DNA of 64,000 bases, from positions 53,232 to 117,231 of the forward strand of contig JAFGVA010000168.1 in NCBI GenBank assembly GCA_016938235.1, in the 5' to 3' direction. The stretch is from Bacteroidales bacterium. GTDB lineage: Bacteria; Bacteroidota; Bacteroidia; Bacteroidales; UBA10428. Positions within the stretch are counted from its first letter, which is position 1. Each line of letters begins with the position of its first letter. The notes below the pieces were generated by a model, which saw nothing but the letters and a program-made list of their open reading frames with translations, had not been told where the DNA came from and did not search any database. Shown here one piece after another: positions 14,445 to 23,724 of this stretch. A program made the position numbers and the translations under genes.

Positions 14445-15194
14445 TTAATCTTGATCAACAGGTAAAGCCCTAAGTAATTGTTCTGCACTTTTTACATTTT
14501 GTACAGATTCTTCACGAATAATGTGTCCATCGCGAAATACAACATTATGCGGAATACAGCTTGCAATATCCGGTTCGTGAGTAACAAATACAATTGTTTT
14601 TCCCTGTTGATTTAGTTTTTGCAACAGGTCCATAATTTCAAAAGATGTTCTTGTATCAAGGTTTCCGGTGGCCTCATCGGCAAGTATAACAACGGGATCG
14701 TTTACCAGTGAGCGGGCAATGGCTACTCTTTGCTGTTGACCTCCCGACATTTGATTGGGCATGTGGTGCATCCTGACTGATAAGCCAACAGCATGAAGTG
14801 CTTCCTTGGCTCTTTCTACACGTTCCTTGGCTTTAACTTCATTGTTGTAGTACAGGGGTAATTCCACATTCTCAAGCGCAGTTGTTCTGGCAAGCAGGTT
14901 GTATGATTGAAAAACAAATCCAAGTTTATTATTCCGGAGTGCTGCCAGCTGATTTTTATTGAGTTCATTAACATTTACCCCATCGAGCATGTACCGGCCA
15001 CTGGTTGGCTTATCAAGGCAGCCAAGAATGTTTAGCATGGTTGACTTTCCTGAACCACTGGTTCCCATAATTGCTATAAAATCACCTTCTTTTATTTCGA
15101 GGTTTACCCCTTTCAGCGCATGAACAGTAATCTCCCCCACATAGAAATCTTTCTTTAAATCCTGAACCTGTATTATGGTCTTTTTGTTTGTCAT
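14445..15194 (-). CDS. MacB/LolD-type ABC transporter ATP-binding protein
   Basis: A 249-residue ATPase of the MacB/LolD class. It shows Walker A GTSGSGKST, the Q-loop in FVFQSYNLL, the signature MSGGQQQRVAIARSL, Walker B VVILADEATGNLD and the switch histidine in VFVTHEPD. It powers the MacB-type permease encoded just downstream by mechanotransmission rather than direct substrate passage. The start MTNKKTIIQV at 15194 gives a normal N-terminus; the frame extends upstream to 15254, but that part overlaps the adaptor gene and is not family-like. Third gene of the four-gene efflux operon. Confidence 0.92.
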   Translation of the reverse strand: MTNKKTIIQVQDLKKDFYVGEITVHALKGVNLEIKEGDFIAIMGTSGSGKSTMLNILGCLDKPTSGRYMLDGVNVNELNKNQLAALRNNKLGFVFQSYNLLARTTALENVELPLYYNNEVKAKERVERAKEALHAVGLSVRMHHMPNQMSGGQQQRVAIARSLVNDPVVILADEATGNLDTRTSFEIMDLLQKLNQQGKTIVFVTHEPDIASCIPHNVVFRDGHIIREESVQNVKSAEQLLRALPVDQD

Positions 15195-15204
15195 TCCAAT
15201 AGGT

Positions 15205-16533
15205 TTATCTGTTTCTTCCCGGAGGTGTTGGCATAAATGGACTACGAGTACCATTCATGTTTGTAGGCATAGTAAACGGTGTTGCTCCTGAATTTAGTCC
15301 GGTTACAACTTCGTCCCCTTCATTAAGCCCCGAAATTACTTCATAATATACTTCGTCGGTATCACCTGTTTTCACCATTCTTTTTGAAATGGTGTTGCCA
15401 ACTTTTACCCATACAATTTTCTTGTCGGTACTGGGTATTCCCTGTGCCATTTTTCCCCTTTGGGGAGGAAAACTACCAGATTGAAATTTTGCTTTTATTG
15501 AGTCAGGCATTTCAGGCATACCTTGGGTTTTTTCGCCATTTTGATTTGGTTCCTGACCGGGAAATCCCAACTCCCAGGATATTTCAGGATTTTGTTTTTG
15601 GTATTGTAAAATTGTTGGAGGTATAGGCTGGAAACGAATGCCTTTTGCTGCAACCAGTAAAATATCTTTTTTCTCTTTTACATAGAATGAAACATTGGCT
15701 GTCATTCCGGGCAACAATTTTTTCTCAGGATTTGGAGCCTGAATTATAACTGTATAGGTAACCACATTTGAAGTTTCAACAGGCTGCATTCGAATTTGTG
15801 TTACCTGTCCGTTAAAATTTAAATCAGGATAGGCATCAACTGTAAATTCTACTCTCTGATCAACTTTTAGCTGTCCGATGTCGGCTTCATCAACATCTGC
15901 TTCAACTTGCATCTGTGTGAGGTCGTTGGCAATGGTAAACATTGTTGGTGTACTGAAACTTGCAGCCACAGTCTGACCTTCGTCAACGGCTTTGTCTAGC
16001 ACTACACCGTCTATGGGAGAATAAATTTTTGCATAATCAAGATTAATCTTTGTTTTATCGTAATTTGATTTTGCGTTTTTAAGTGATGCTGAAGCCTTTC
16101 TGAAATTGTATTCTGCCATTTCAAAATCGGTTTCGGCAATCAGCTTCTTATCAGCCAATACCTTGTAACGCTCGTAATTCGATTTCTGATAATTGAATTC
16201 TGCTTCAGCATTATCAACTGAAGCTTTGCTCTGCTCAAGAGATGCAATTAGAGGGGTTTCATCTATTTGGGCAATAAGCTGTCCTTTCTTAACAATGGAG
16301 TTATAATCGACATATATTTTCTGGATTACACCCGAAACCTGTGTGCCTACTTCAACAGTTTGAAGAGCTTCTAAGGTTCCGGTTGCAGTAATAACTTCAT
16401 TAATTTCACCCATTTTAACCTTCTCGGTTGTCAGGATTAACTTCGTGTTATTTTTCTTCGGTTTGAAGACTAAGAATAAAACAACTGCCAGAATTACCGC
16501 TGCTCCGATGTATATTAATCTTTTCCTGTTCAT
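15205..16533 (-). CDS. MacA-type periplasmic adaptor (HlyD/RND family)
   Basis: A 442-residue membrane-fusion protein that bridges the inner-membrane transporter and the outer-membrane channel. It has an N-terminal anchor (RLIYIGAAVILAVVLFLVF), a split lipoyl domain (TGTLEALQTVEVGTQVSGVI and YSPIDGVVLDKAVDEGQTV), a coiled-coil hairpin between them (about residues 105-175, SLEQSKASVDNAEAEFNYQK) and beta-barrel and membrane-proximal domains after it. A proline/glutamine-rich insertion near residues 310-370 (PEISWELGFPGQEPNQNGEK) ends in a PFMPTPPGRNR tail. It is 13 bp downstream of the TolC gene and 10 bp upstream of the ATPase gene. Confidence 0.92.
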   Translation of the reverse strand: MNRKRLIYIGAAVILAVVLFLVFKPKKNNTKLILTTEKVKMGEINEVITATGTLEALQTVEVGTQVSGVIQKIYVDYNSIVKKGQLIAQIDETPLIASLEQSKASVDNAEAEFNYQKSNYERYKVLADKKLIAETDFEMAEYNFRKASASLKNAKSNYDKTKINLDYAKIYSPIDGVVLDKAVDEGQTVAASFSTPTMFTIANDLTQMQVEADVDEADIGQLKVDQRVEFTVDAYPDLNFNGQVTQIRMQPVETSNVVTYTVIIQAPNPEKKLLPGMTANVSFYVKEKKDILLVAAKGIRFQPIPPTILQYQKQNPEISWELGFPGQEPNQNGEKTQGMPEMPDSIKAKFQSGSFPPQRGKMAQGIPSTDKKIVWVKVGNTISKRMVKTGDTDEVYYEVISGLNEGDEVVTGLNSGATPFTMPTNMNGTRSPFMPTPPGRNR

Positions 16534-16546
16534 TTTTAAATAGCTG

Positions 16547-17896
16547 TTAAAGTGTAATGGCTTCTCCCTTGTAGAAGTCTAGTATTTTATAGGAGTACAA
16601 TAGTTTGTATTTTGATTGAAGTAATTGGCTCTCTGAGGCGATAAAACTTGTCCTCTCAAACAGGTAATCCACCGAATTTACAAGACCCAGGCTAAATTTT
16701 TCAGTGGCTATATCCATCGATTCTTTCTGAACGCGAAGGCTTTCCTGGTTTGAAAGATATCGTTTCTGTGCCACTATTACATTTGCAGTTGCCTGCTCAA
16801 CACTTTTTCTCAGTTCGTTTTTTGTGTTGATTTCGGTTAATTCAGCAGAGGTAATTCCAATTTTTGCCAGTTCTACGCTCGATTTAGCCTGCTTTTTCTG
16901 AAATATGGGTATTGAAAGGCTAAGGCCAACATGCGGGTTAAGCTTGTTTTGAAGTTGTTCCATGTTTGTATAATCAGAACCATCAGAAAAACTGGTTCCA
17001 ATACCGGCACTCATAGATAAACTCGGATAATATGCAGCGTTAGCAATATCTACATCTAATAAGGCACTTTGTGTATTCAGTTCGGCCTGCTTAATTTCTG
17101 GTCTGATGCTTAATGATTGGTTGTATATTGAGTTTGCAACCGGTCTTAATTCCTGGTTTAAAAGCTGTTCAATATCAGGGTAAACAATTTCAAAACTATC
17201 ATTTACAGGATATTCCATTAGCTGCATAAGGCTAATTTTATTTAGTATAAGCTGGCTTTCTGCATCTGTGAGTGTGAGCGATTCGCTTGCCAGTTCTGAT
17301 TTAATCTGCAGATAGTCTGACTGAGATATTAACCCCAGTTCGAGCCTTTCTTTAGCAAGAATTAGCTGCTCTTGAGTTACCACTATTTGTTTTTTTGCGT
17401 TAGAAACACTTTCGTAAGCATAAAGTATCTGGAGGTATGCACTTAAAACGTTCAGTTCAACCGATTCCTTAACCGACTCAAGGTAAAATTTACTGCTTTC
17501 GAGATTAATTTCTGACTGGTTTATTTGATTCCTGATTTGAAACCCATTGAACAGCATTATACTTGAACTAAATGAAGCGCTTGTGCTGTTTGTTCCGGTG
17601 AGGGAACCATAGCTCATGTTTTGTGAATCAAACTTTTTGCTCCAGGCCAGATTCTGGCCTATTGATGCATTTGCAGAGGGAAGTTGAGCTGCTGTTGCCC
17701 TTTCATAATTTATCTTATTGCGATTGGTTTGAAGAGCGGCGGTCTGAACCTGTATGTTTTTTTCAAGAGCGTAGTTCAGACATTCTTCAAATGTCCAGAC
17801 TGGTGCCTGTGATTGTGCAGAAAAAAAGAAAGTAAATGATATTAAAAACAGTAAGAGGGTATTAACCAGTAACTTTACCATATGTTTTTTGTTCAA
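16547..17896 (-). CDS. TolC-family outer-membrane efflux channel
   Basis: A 449-residue protein with a signal peptide (LLVNTLLLFLISFTFFFSAQ, cleaved near AQSQA) and two repeats of long amphipathic helices, the outer-membrane efflux-protein fold: WTFEECLNYALEKNIQVQTA begins repeat one, and RPEIKQAELNTQSALLDVDI begins repeat two. The C-terminal helix (LLQSKYKLLYSYKILDFYKG) is typical. It is the first gene of the minus-strand operon, so the outer-membrane channel is made first, followed by adaptor, ATPase and permease. ATGs at 17896 and 17881 are both possible starts. The upstream gap (17897-18081) shows no clear promoter. Confidence 0.92.
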   Translation of the reverse strand: MNKKHMVKLLVNTLLLFLISFTFFFSAQSQAPVWTFEECLNYALEKNIQVQTAALQTNRNKINYERATAAQLPSANASIGQNLAWSKKFDSQNMSYGSLTGTNSTSASFSSSIMLFNGFQIRNQINQSEINLESSKFYLESVKESVELNVLSAYLQILYAYESVSNAKKQIVVTQEQLILAKERLELGLISQSDYLQIKSELASESLTLTDAESQLILNKISLMQLMEYPVNDSFEIVYPDIEQLLNQELRPVANSIYNQSLSIRPEIKQAELNTQSALLDVDIANAAYYPSLSMSAGIGTSFSDGSDYTNMEQLQNKLNPHVGLSLSIPIFQKKQAKSSVELAKIGITSAELTEINTKNELRKSVEQATANVIVAQKRYLSNQESLRVQKESMDIATEKFSLGLVNSVDYLFERTSFIASESQLLQSKYKLLYSYKILDFYKGEAITL

Positions 17897-18081
17897 AGCT
17901 AGAGTCTAAGTTTTATAAAACATCCAGATATAGATATATGCCTGGTATTTATCGACATGTTTAAATAATCAGTCGACAAAATTTTCTCAGAAGGAATTTT
18001 GCTTTTTTGAGAAAGGCCATCACGAATTTAAACCACGCACAAAAACCAACTCTCTTTTTTCAGTTAAAGACAAGGATGTGC

Positions 18082-18207
18082 ATTTTCAATACCATTAGCG
18101 ACAGAAATATTGTTGAAGTAGTTAATGAAAAAATGGAGGAGTTTAAGTCGGCAGAAACTAACCATAATTTAATGACTGATTTAGTACCAAAAACTTCATT
18201 ACAATAA
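18082..18207 (+). pseudogene. C-terminal fragment of a paralogue of the secreted protein at 12627-13016
   Basis: The frame encodes FNTISDRNIVEVVNEKMEEF followed by KSAETNHNLMTDLVPKTSLQ and a stop. It aligns with FNAIGERNIVDVVNERIEEI and the tail of the 12627-13016 product, at both protein and DNA level. The signal peptide and first two-thirds are missing. The two related sequences lie on opposite sides of the efflux operon, suggesting an old duplication or an insertion between tandem copies. Confidence 0.55.
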
Positions 18208-18704
18208 ATTCTTGCTTATTCTTAATTATTGAGAAAACTGGGTTAAAAACGAATTGTTTAAATGAAATGTAGTTGTGTTTGTAACTTTTCCTAATACCTT
18301 CCTGTCTGGTTTTTCGGTCAAGATTTTTATTTTTCCAAATTGCACAATAAGGGCTGGCTAAAATTAACGAAGGGCAAATCAAAGCACAAACCCATCAAGC
18401 TTTCAAGCAGTTTGTTGCATGGTATATATCTTGAATATAGTGCTTCCTACTCTGTGCTTTTTATGAGGTGTTTATGAAATTGATATGCAGAATATAAACT
18501 ACATACCTTAACTTCTAAAACAGAAAACAATAGCTAACATCATATACTTGACTTTCTGACATTTTTAGGTTAATAGTTTTCTAATATATTTACAGGTAAG
18601 AAAATAGTTTATCATTTTGACTCAAGAATGTCGTTTAAAAATACGATATTGCCAACTTAAAAAATAAGCAATTACTTTATTCTTAACCAAATATTAAAAT
18701 TATT
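18208..18704. other. Gene-free stretch of ~500 bp
   Basis: A/T-rich sequence with stop codons in all frames at short intervals, scanned on both strands. I see no convincing gene, promoter match or hairpin. A degraded coding remnant is possible but none could be recognised. Confidence 0.5.
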
Positions 18705-19619
18705 ATGAAAAAATTCTTCACATGCCTTACATTCCTTGCTATATCTGGAATATTTTTCATGTTTTCACTAAATGCACAGGATTCGTCAACTGTTGATATA
18801 CCCACTTCACGAGTTGTTGAGGATGGGGGAACCGGGCCGTATAGCGCACTTATGATATCTGAAGAAACCCTTCAAACCCATACAGTTTTTAGGCCAAAAG
18901 ACTTAAGTGCTTTTGGCAATAAGAACAAACTACCCATTATAGCATGGGGAAATGGAGCATGCGCAAATTCACCCTGGGAACATGTTAACTTTCTTTCGGA
19001 GGTAGCATCCTTTGGCTTTTTGGTGATTGCAATAGGCCCTATGCCACAGGAAGGTGAACAACCTCAGTGGGGCACAAAGTCAACACAATTAACCGATGCA
19101 ATCGATTGGGCGATTGCTCAAAACAGCGATAAATCAAGTCCATATTACAATAAAATTGACATAGAAAAGATAGCAGTAAGCGGTATGTCATGTGGTGGTT
19201 TACAAACCCTTGAGATAGCACCGGATCCACGTGTAACAACAGCAGTTATTTGTAATAGTGGAATTCTGCCAGATCCAGGTGCCGGAATGGGAGGTATGCC
19301 AGGTTTGGCCAAAGAGCATCTTTTAAAACTGCACACACCAACATTATACCTGCTTGGTGGCGAATCTGATATTGCCTACAACAATGGTATGGATGATTTC
19401 AAACGCATTAATCATGTACCTGTTTTTGTTGCCAATATGGATGTGGGACACGGCGGAACATACAGACAACCTCACGGAGGTGAGTTTGCAATTGTTGCAA
19501 CGGCTTGGTACAAATGGCAACTTAAAGGCGATGAAGAAGCAGGTAAAATGTTTACGGGCGATCCTTGTGGCTTGTCAGACTCGACTGTATGGACTGTTGA
19601 AAAGAAAAATTTACCCTAG
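18705..19619 (+). CDS. Secreted alpha/beta hydrolase (dienelactone hydrolase/PETase-like fold)
   Basis: A 304-residue exported hydrolase. The signal peptide is FFTCLTFLAISGIFFMFSLN with cleavage near NAQDS. The catalytic serine lies in GMSCGG at the nucleophile elbow, the likely acid in GGESDIAYNNG and the histidine in DVGHGGT. The early sequence HTVFRPKDLSAFGNKNKLPI followed by IAWGNGACANSP matches secreted lipase/polyesterase-like members whose oxyanion hole is near GNGAC. Its natural ester substrate is unknown. The gene is monocistronic and converges with the antiporter gene on a bidirectional terminator. Confidence 0.8.
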   Translation: MKKFFTCLTFLAISGIFFMFSLNAQDSSTVDIPTSRVVEDGGTGPYSALMISEETLQTHTVFRPKDLSAFGNKNKLPIIAWGNGACANSPWEHVNFLSEVASFGFLVIAIGPMPQEGEQPQWGTKSTQLTDAIDWAIAQNSDKSSPYYNKIDIEKIAVSGMSCGGLQTLEIAPDPRVTTAVICNSGILPDPGAGMGGMPGLAKEHLLKLHTPTLYLLGGESDIAYNNGMDDFKRINHVPVFVANMDVGHGGTYRQPHGGEFAIVATAWYKWQLKGDEEAGKMFTGDPCGLSDSTVWTVEKKNLP

Positions 19620-19652
19620 CGTGTTATTTTGTTAAAAGTGTAACAGCATAGT

Positions 19653-19694
19653 TTAAAGGTGTTTGTCAAATGCGACGGGCACCTTTAATTTTTT
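19653..19694. terminator. Bidirectional terminator between hydrolase and antiporter genes
   Basis: A perfect 9-bp stem TTAAAGGTG (19653-19661) / CACCTTTAA (19680-19688) is followed by TTTTTT. It lies in the 120-bp gap between convergent genes. Confidence 0.75.
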
Positions 19695-19739
19695 GCCAAA
19701 TTATACTTTTGGTTACACAAATAATATCTTTAATCTACC

Positions 19740-21728
19740 TTATTTATCAGTTTCTAATGATCTAAGAAGTGTCTCAGCTTTTTCTAACTGTTCAGGCTTT
19801 CCAAGCAGGTAAACACAGTCATGAGCTAAAAATATAATATCAGCGGCTGGATGTTCTATTATTTCATTTTCTCTTTTAATAGCCAGCAATGTAACACCAG
19901 TATTATTTCTTAGTGAAATATCTTTAAGCGATTGATTTACAATGGGGGCTCCATCTTCAATATTATAGGCATTAATCTCAAATTCAGGTAACTCTTCAAA
20001 GAATATATTGTTTTTAGCCGGAATAACATCCCGGAAAATACCGTAATGATCTTCTCTTATCCGGCGGATGATCTGACTTATTTCCTGAGTTGGAACCAAT
20101 CTTTTCTTCAGAACTTGCTTAAATAGCTCGATAGTTGTCTCAAATTTCTCCGGAACAACATGGGTAGCACCCTGATGATACAGGTCTTCCATTTCCTCGG
20201 TAAATTTGGTGCGGGTTAATATGTATGCGTTTTTATTCATGGCGCGCACTTTTTCGGTAATTGCAAGTGAAGCAATGGTGTCACCCACCGATATAATTAC
20301 TATGTCAGCCTTATCAACATGGGCTTTTTCAAGAATGGGCTCATTCATAGCATCGCCATAGATAACTGCTTCGCCTTTCTTTTGTTTTTCTCTCACCAAG
20401 CCAGGATCGAACGCAACTGAAATAAAAGGTATTTCGTGGTTCGTTGCAAGAAAAGCCAGGTTCTGGGCTCTGATGTCTTTTCCAATTATTACCATGTGGT
20501 TCGATAAATCCGGAAGAGGAATTTCCTGCAATGGGAATAAGCCATTGACCCAGAATTTAGGCAATGGAAGTTTTAGCATCTGGTTCGCTAAAGGCTTAGC
20601 GACCATCATAAACAAAGGAGATAATGACATGCTAATCACTGCTACTGAAAGGAAGAGCTGAAAATAGAAATCGCTAATTAACGAAGCTTCCTGTCCGATT
20701 TTAGCCAGTATAAAAGAGAATTCCCCAACCTGGCAAAGGGCCATTCCTACCATAACTGTACCTCTTAAGGTGTGCCCAAGCATAAATCCTGTTCCGCCGG
20801 CAATAAGGGTTTTTATTATAAGTACCAGCGCAAGCGTACCAAATACAAGCCAAAGGTTGTCTCCAATAAAACTCAAATCGAGGAGCATACCAATCGAAAC
20901 AAAGAAAAAACTGGTGAAAGTGTCTTTAAATGGAATGAGATTTCCAAAGGCATTATAACTGTAGTCTGAACCACTAATCATTAATCCGGCCAGGAATGCA
21001 CCAAACGCTAAAGACATTCCCAGCTTTGAAGTGAGAAAAGCAACAGCAAGACAAATCAGGAAAATACTCATTAAAAACAATTCCTGGTTTTTACGATTGG
21101 CAATAAAATGAAGCAACCATGGTATTATCCATTTATAACCAACATATACAAAGGCTAAAATGCCCACTGCTTTTGCCGCAAGTATTAATATTTGCTGCCC
21201 CATATTAACAGTTTCTCCACCCAGAATATTGGTGAACAAGATGAGTGGGACGAGCATTATATCCTGAAAAATTAAAATACCCAATACAGTTCTGCCATAG
21301 TTCGAACTTATTTCAGATCGGTCTTGCAAAATCCGCAATACAATAGCAGTACTGCTTAATGAAGTAATAAAACCAATAAACAACGCCGACTGCCAGCTAA
21401 GTCCATAAAAACGTGCCAGGAAAAGAACTAAAGCCGATGTAAGAGAAAACTGCATCAAGCCACCCAGGAACACGACTTTTCTTATGCGAATAAGATGCTG
21501 TAACGAGAATTCTATACCTATGGAAAACATAAGCAATACCACGCCTATTTCGGCCATTAATTCAATTTCGTGCTGGCCACTCACCAGGGCAAGTAAGTGC
21601 GGACCGGCTATTACACCTGTCAACATGTAACCAATTATTGTAGGTACCTTAATCTTTGTAAAAACAAGATTCACAAAGGTCGAAAGCGCCAATATGACAA
21701 CTATATCTTTGAGTATACTGAATTCCAT
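19740..21728 (-). CDS. CPA2-family monovalent cation/proton antiporter with regulatory TrkA domains
   Basis: A 662-residue inner-membrane transporter of the KefB/RosB type. About 12 hydrophobic segments fill residues 1-390, including MLTGVIAGPHLLAL, FSIGIEFSLQHL and AFGAFLAGLMISGSDY (family signatures). A TrkA-N/RCK nucleotide-binding domain spans ~410-540 (HMVIIGKDIRAQNLAFLATN), and a TrkA-C domain ~570-655 (FEINAYNIEDGAPIVNQSLK). The usual GxGxxG loop of the RCK domain is altered to GKDIRAQN, so ligand binding may differ. It probably exchanges K+ or Na+ for protons and responds to nucleotide or thiol signals. It is monocistronic on the minus strand. Confidence 0.9.
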   Translation of the reverse strand: MEFSILKDIVVILALSTFVNLVFTKIKVPTIIGYMLTGVIAGPHLLALVSGQHEIELMAEIGVVLLMFSIGIEFSLQHLIRIRKVVFLGGLMQFSLTSALVLFLARFYGLSWQSALFIGFITSLSSTAIVLRILQDRSEISSNYGRTVLGILIFQDIMLVPLILFTNILGGETVNMGQQILILAAKAVGILAFVYVGYKWIIPWLLHFIANRKNQELFLMSIFLICLAVAFLTSKLGMSLAFGAFLAGLMISGSDYSYNAFGNLIPFKDTFTSFFFVSIGMLLDLSFIGDNLWLVFGTLALVLIIKTLIAGGTGFMLGHTLRGTVMVGMALCQVGEFSFILAKIGQEASLISDFYFQLFLSVAVISMSLSPLFMMVAKPLANQMLKLPLPKFWVNGLFPLQEIPLPDLSNHMVIIGKDIRAQNLAFLATNHEIPFISVAFDPGLVREKQKKGEAVIYGDAMNEPILEKAHVDKADIVIISVGDTIASLAITEKVRAMNKNAYILTRTKFTEEMEDLYHQGATHVVPEKFETTIELFKQVLKKRLVPTQEISQIIRRIREDHYGIFRDVIPAKNNIFFEELPEFEINAYNIEDGAPIVNQSLKDISLRNNTGVTLLAIKRENEIIEHPAADIIFLAHDCVYLLGKPEQLEKAETLLRSLETDK

Positions 21729-21941
21729 AACAGGCTGGTTCGATATTGCTGCTTTTCATAGTAAATATATCACAAGTTGTGTTTAGTTATATCATTATAA
21801 TACAAGAAGACGATTGTCTGCTTGTTAAATCAGTGAGAAAGTTATTTTATTATCTGCCAACCGGCGAGAATTAAAGTAAGAATATCAAACTAAAAAACAT
21901 GCATCCTGAACTTATTTCTTGAATAAATACCGGTTTGAGTA

Positions 21942-21958
21942 TTGGATTTTAAATCCAA
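21942..21958. promoter_or_regulatory. Perfect 17-bp palindrome upstream of the ROK regulator gene
   Basis: TTGGATTT-T-AAATCCAA is a perfect palindrome 30 bp before the ROK start codon. A weaker inverted repeat, TTATT-N5-AATAA (21912-21926), lies just upstream. Position and symmetry fit an autoregulatory operator; binding is inference. Confidence 0.4.
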
Positions 21959-21988
21959 ATCACTTAATTTCACACCTTAAGAAAGTAA

Positions 21989-23251
21989 GTGGGTATGATT
22001 TCAGGAACATCAAGTGACAGCCCTGTTATGGCTGAACATATCAATCGATTGAACAAGATACTTGTACTTAATATACTCAGACAAAACAAGGAAATATCGC
22101 GGGCCGATATTGTTAAAATTTCGGGTTTAAGTGCTCCAACAGTTACAAGGATAATCGAAAGTCTTGTAAATATAGAGCGGTTGGCGGTGGAGTCGGGCAT
22201 CGGAGAGTCTAGCGGAGGAAGACCTCCGCTTATGGTTCGGTTTAATAGTGAAGAGAATTTTGTAATTGGCATTGACTGGGGAAGAACGCACATACATGGA
22301 GCACTAACAGATCTCAATGCTAAAATCATTTATCAGCTTGATATTCCTGTTACGACTGTTCCGGATTTGAACAAAGATCTTAAATTGTTAAACAACCTGA
22401 TTGAAACGATAATCAGTAATTCAAAAGTAAGTCTGAAAAAGATTCATGGAATTGGTCTTGCTGTTGCAGGGTTTGTAAATGAGAAGAGCCATGTGGTAGA
22501 GTTTTCACCCAATTTTGGATGGAAGAATGTGAACATCAGGCAGCATCTATCGCAGAATTTTAATCTCCCGGTAAGTGTAGGTAATGTTTCTGCTTTAATG
22601 GCTTTAGGAGAGTTGATGTACGGACATGGTGAGCGTATTAAAGATTTTGTTTTTGTAAATATTGGGTATGGCATTGGAGCCGGCATCATTTCTGGAGGAA
22701 AACCATTTAAGGGTTTTGATGGCTATGCCGGTGAGTTAGGACATATTGGTGTAAAATTTTTAAATAAATTCCACAGCAGAAATTGTGTGTGCGGAAAAAC
22801 CGATTGTCTTGAATGTTATGCATCAGGAAGGGGAATTACAGAAACAGTTTTAAAAGAACATAAAAAACACAAGGAATCTTCTATCCATAAATTTATTGGT
22901 GGTGATACGAGCAAAATAAACACTGAACTGATAGCCCAACTGGCGAATTCCGGCGATGCGTTTGCCTTTGATGTTATGAACAATTCGGCAGAAATGCTCG
23001 GACATGCACTGGCAACTTTTTCAAACCTAATTAACCCCGAGGCGATAATAATTGGCGGCAAGGTTGCTCTTTCCGGCGAATTCTTCATTCATAAAATTGA
23101 AGAAGCATTTAATCGGGAAATTTTACAAAAAGTAAAACGCCCGGTTAAAATTCTCAAATCGGCATTGCTTGGACAGGCAGGGGTTAGGGGAGCTATCGCC
23201 CTCATATTAAGCGATGTGATGGAGTTGAAAGTTAATAATAACCCGATTTAA
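21989..23251 (+). CDS. ROK-family transcriptional repressor (NagC/XylR-like)
   Basis: A 420-residue regulator. The N-terminal winged HTH (NKEISRADIVKISGLSAPTV, about residues 33-70) precedes a sugar-kinase-like ROK domain starting with GIDWGRTHIHGALTDL. The ROK signature includes GYAGELGHIGV with the ExGH sugar-contacting residues and the zinc-binding CVCGKTDCLECYASG. Such proteins release DNA when a sugar or sugar phosphate binds. It lies 12 bp upstream of a fucU-like gene and heads the four-gene plus-strand unit, so it very likely regulates this pathway. An in-frame ATG at 21995 is a second start possibility. Palindromes at 21942 and 27073 are candidate operators. Confidence 0.9.
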   Translation: MGMISGTSSDSPVMAEHINRLNKILVLNILRQNKEISRADIVKISGLSAPTVTRIIESLVNIERLAVESGIGESSGGRPPLMVRFNSEENFVIGIDWGRTHIHGALTDLNAKIIYQLDIPVTTVPDLNKDLKLLNNLIETIISNSKVSLKKIHGIGLAVAGFVNEKSHVVEFSPNFGWKNVNIRQHLSQNFNLPVSVGNVSALMALGELMYGHGERIKDFVFVNIGYGIGAGIISGGKPFKGFDGYAGELGHIGVKFLNKFHSRNCVCGKTDCLECYASGRGITETVLKEHKKHKESSIHKFIGGDTSKINTELIAQLANSGDAFAFDVMNNSAEMLGHALATFSNLINPEAIIIGGKVALSGEFFIHKIEEAFNREILQKVKRPVKILKSALLGQAGVRGAIALILSDVMELKVNNNPI

Positions 23252-23263
23252 TAAATAGAAAAT

Positions 23264-23695
23264 ATGTTGAAAGGAATATCACCACTAATAAGTCCCGAGT
23301 TGCTTGAAGTTTTAGCAAGAATGGGTCACGGAGATGAGATAATACTGGCAGATGCTCATTTTCCCGGCGAAAGTTTTAATCAAAGAATAATAAGAGCCGA
23401 TGGTTTAAAAATTGCAGACTTACTCGAAGCCATTTTACCCTTATTTGAACTCGATGAATATGTTCCGGCTCCCTTGCTTATGATGGCTGCTGTACAAGGT
23501 GATACACTCGACCCAAAAGTTGAGGAGAACTATCTGAAAAGTATTCATAAAACAAATCCGCATGCTGCCCCAATTGAGCGTATTGATCGTTTTGAGTTTT
23601 ACGATAGAACAAAAAATGCATTTGCGGTTGTAATGACTGGCGAAACAGCAAAATATGGGAATATTCTCCTAAAAAAAGGTGTTACACCTTGGTAA
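23264..23695 (+). CDS. fucU: RbsD/FucU-family sugar mutarotase
   Basis: A 143-residue cytosolic enzyme that interconverts sugar anomers, usually L-fucose in this subgroup. The signature is clear: [20 protein letters not shown], then [15 protein letters not shown] with the catalytic His, and the closing [20 protein letters not shown] and [14 protein letters not shown]. Length is typical for FucU. It sits between the ROK regulator and an aldo/keto reductase, which points to uptake and oxidation or reduction of a free deoxy- or hexose sugar. Fucose isomerase and kinase are not in the window, so the substrate may be a different sugar of similar shape. Confidence 0.85.
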   Translation: MLKGISPLISPELLEVLARMGHGDEIILADAHFPGESFNQRIIRADGLKIADLLEAILPLFELDEYVPAPLLMMAAVQGDTLDPKVEENYLKSIHKTNPHAAPIERIDRFEFYDRTKNAFAVVMTGETAKYGNILLKKGVTPW

Positions 23696-23724
23696 ACCAA
23701 AAATGTAAATAAAAAAAAGATTCT

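Noticed and set aside
18158..18382. 74-codon minus-strand frame in the 18.2-18.7 kb gap
   Set aside because: No recognisable domain and no start context; it partly overlaps the pseudogene fragment on the other strand.
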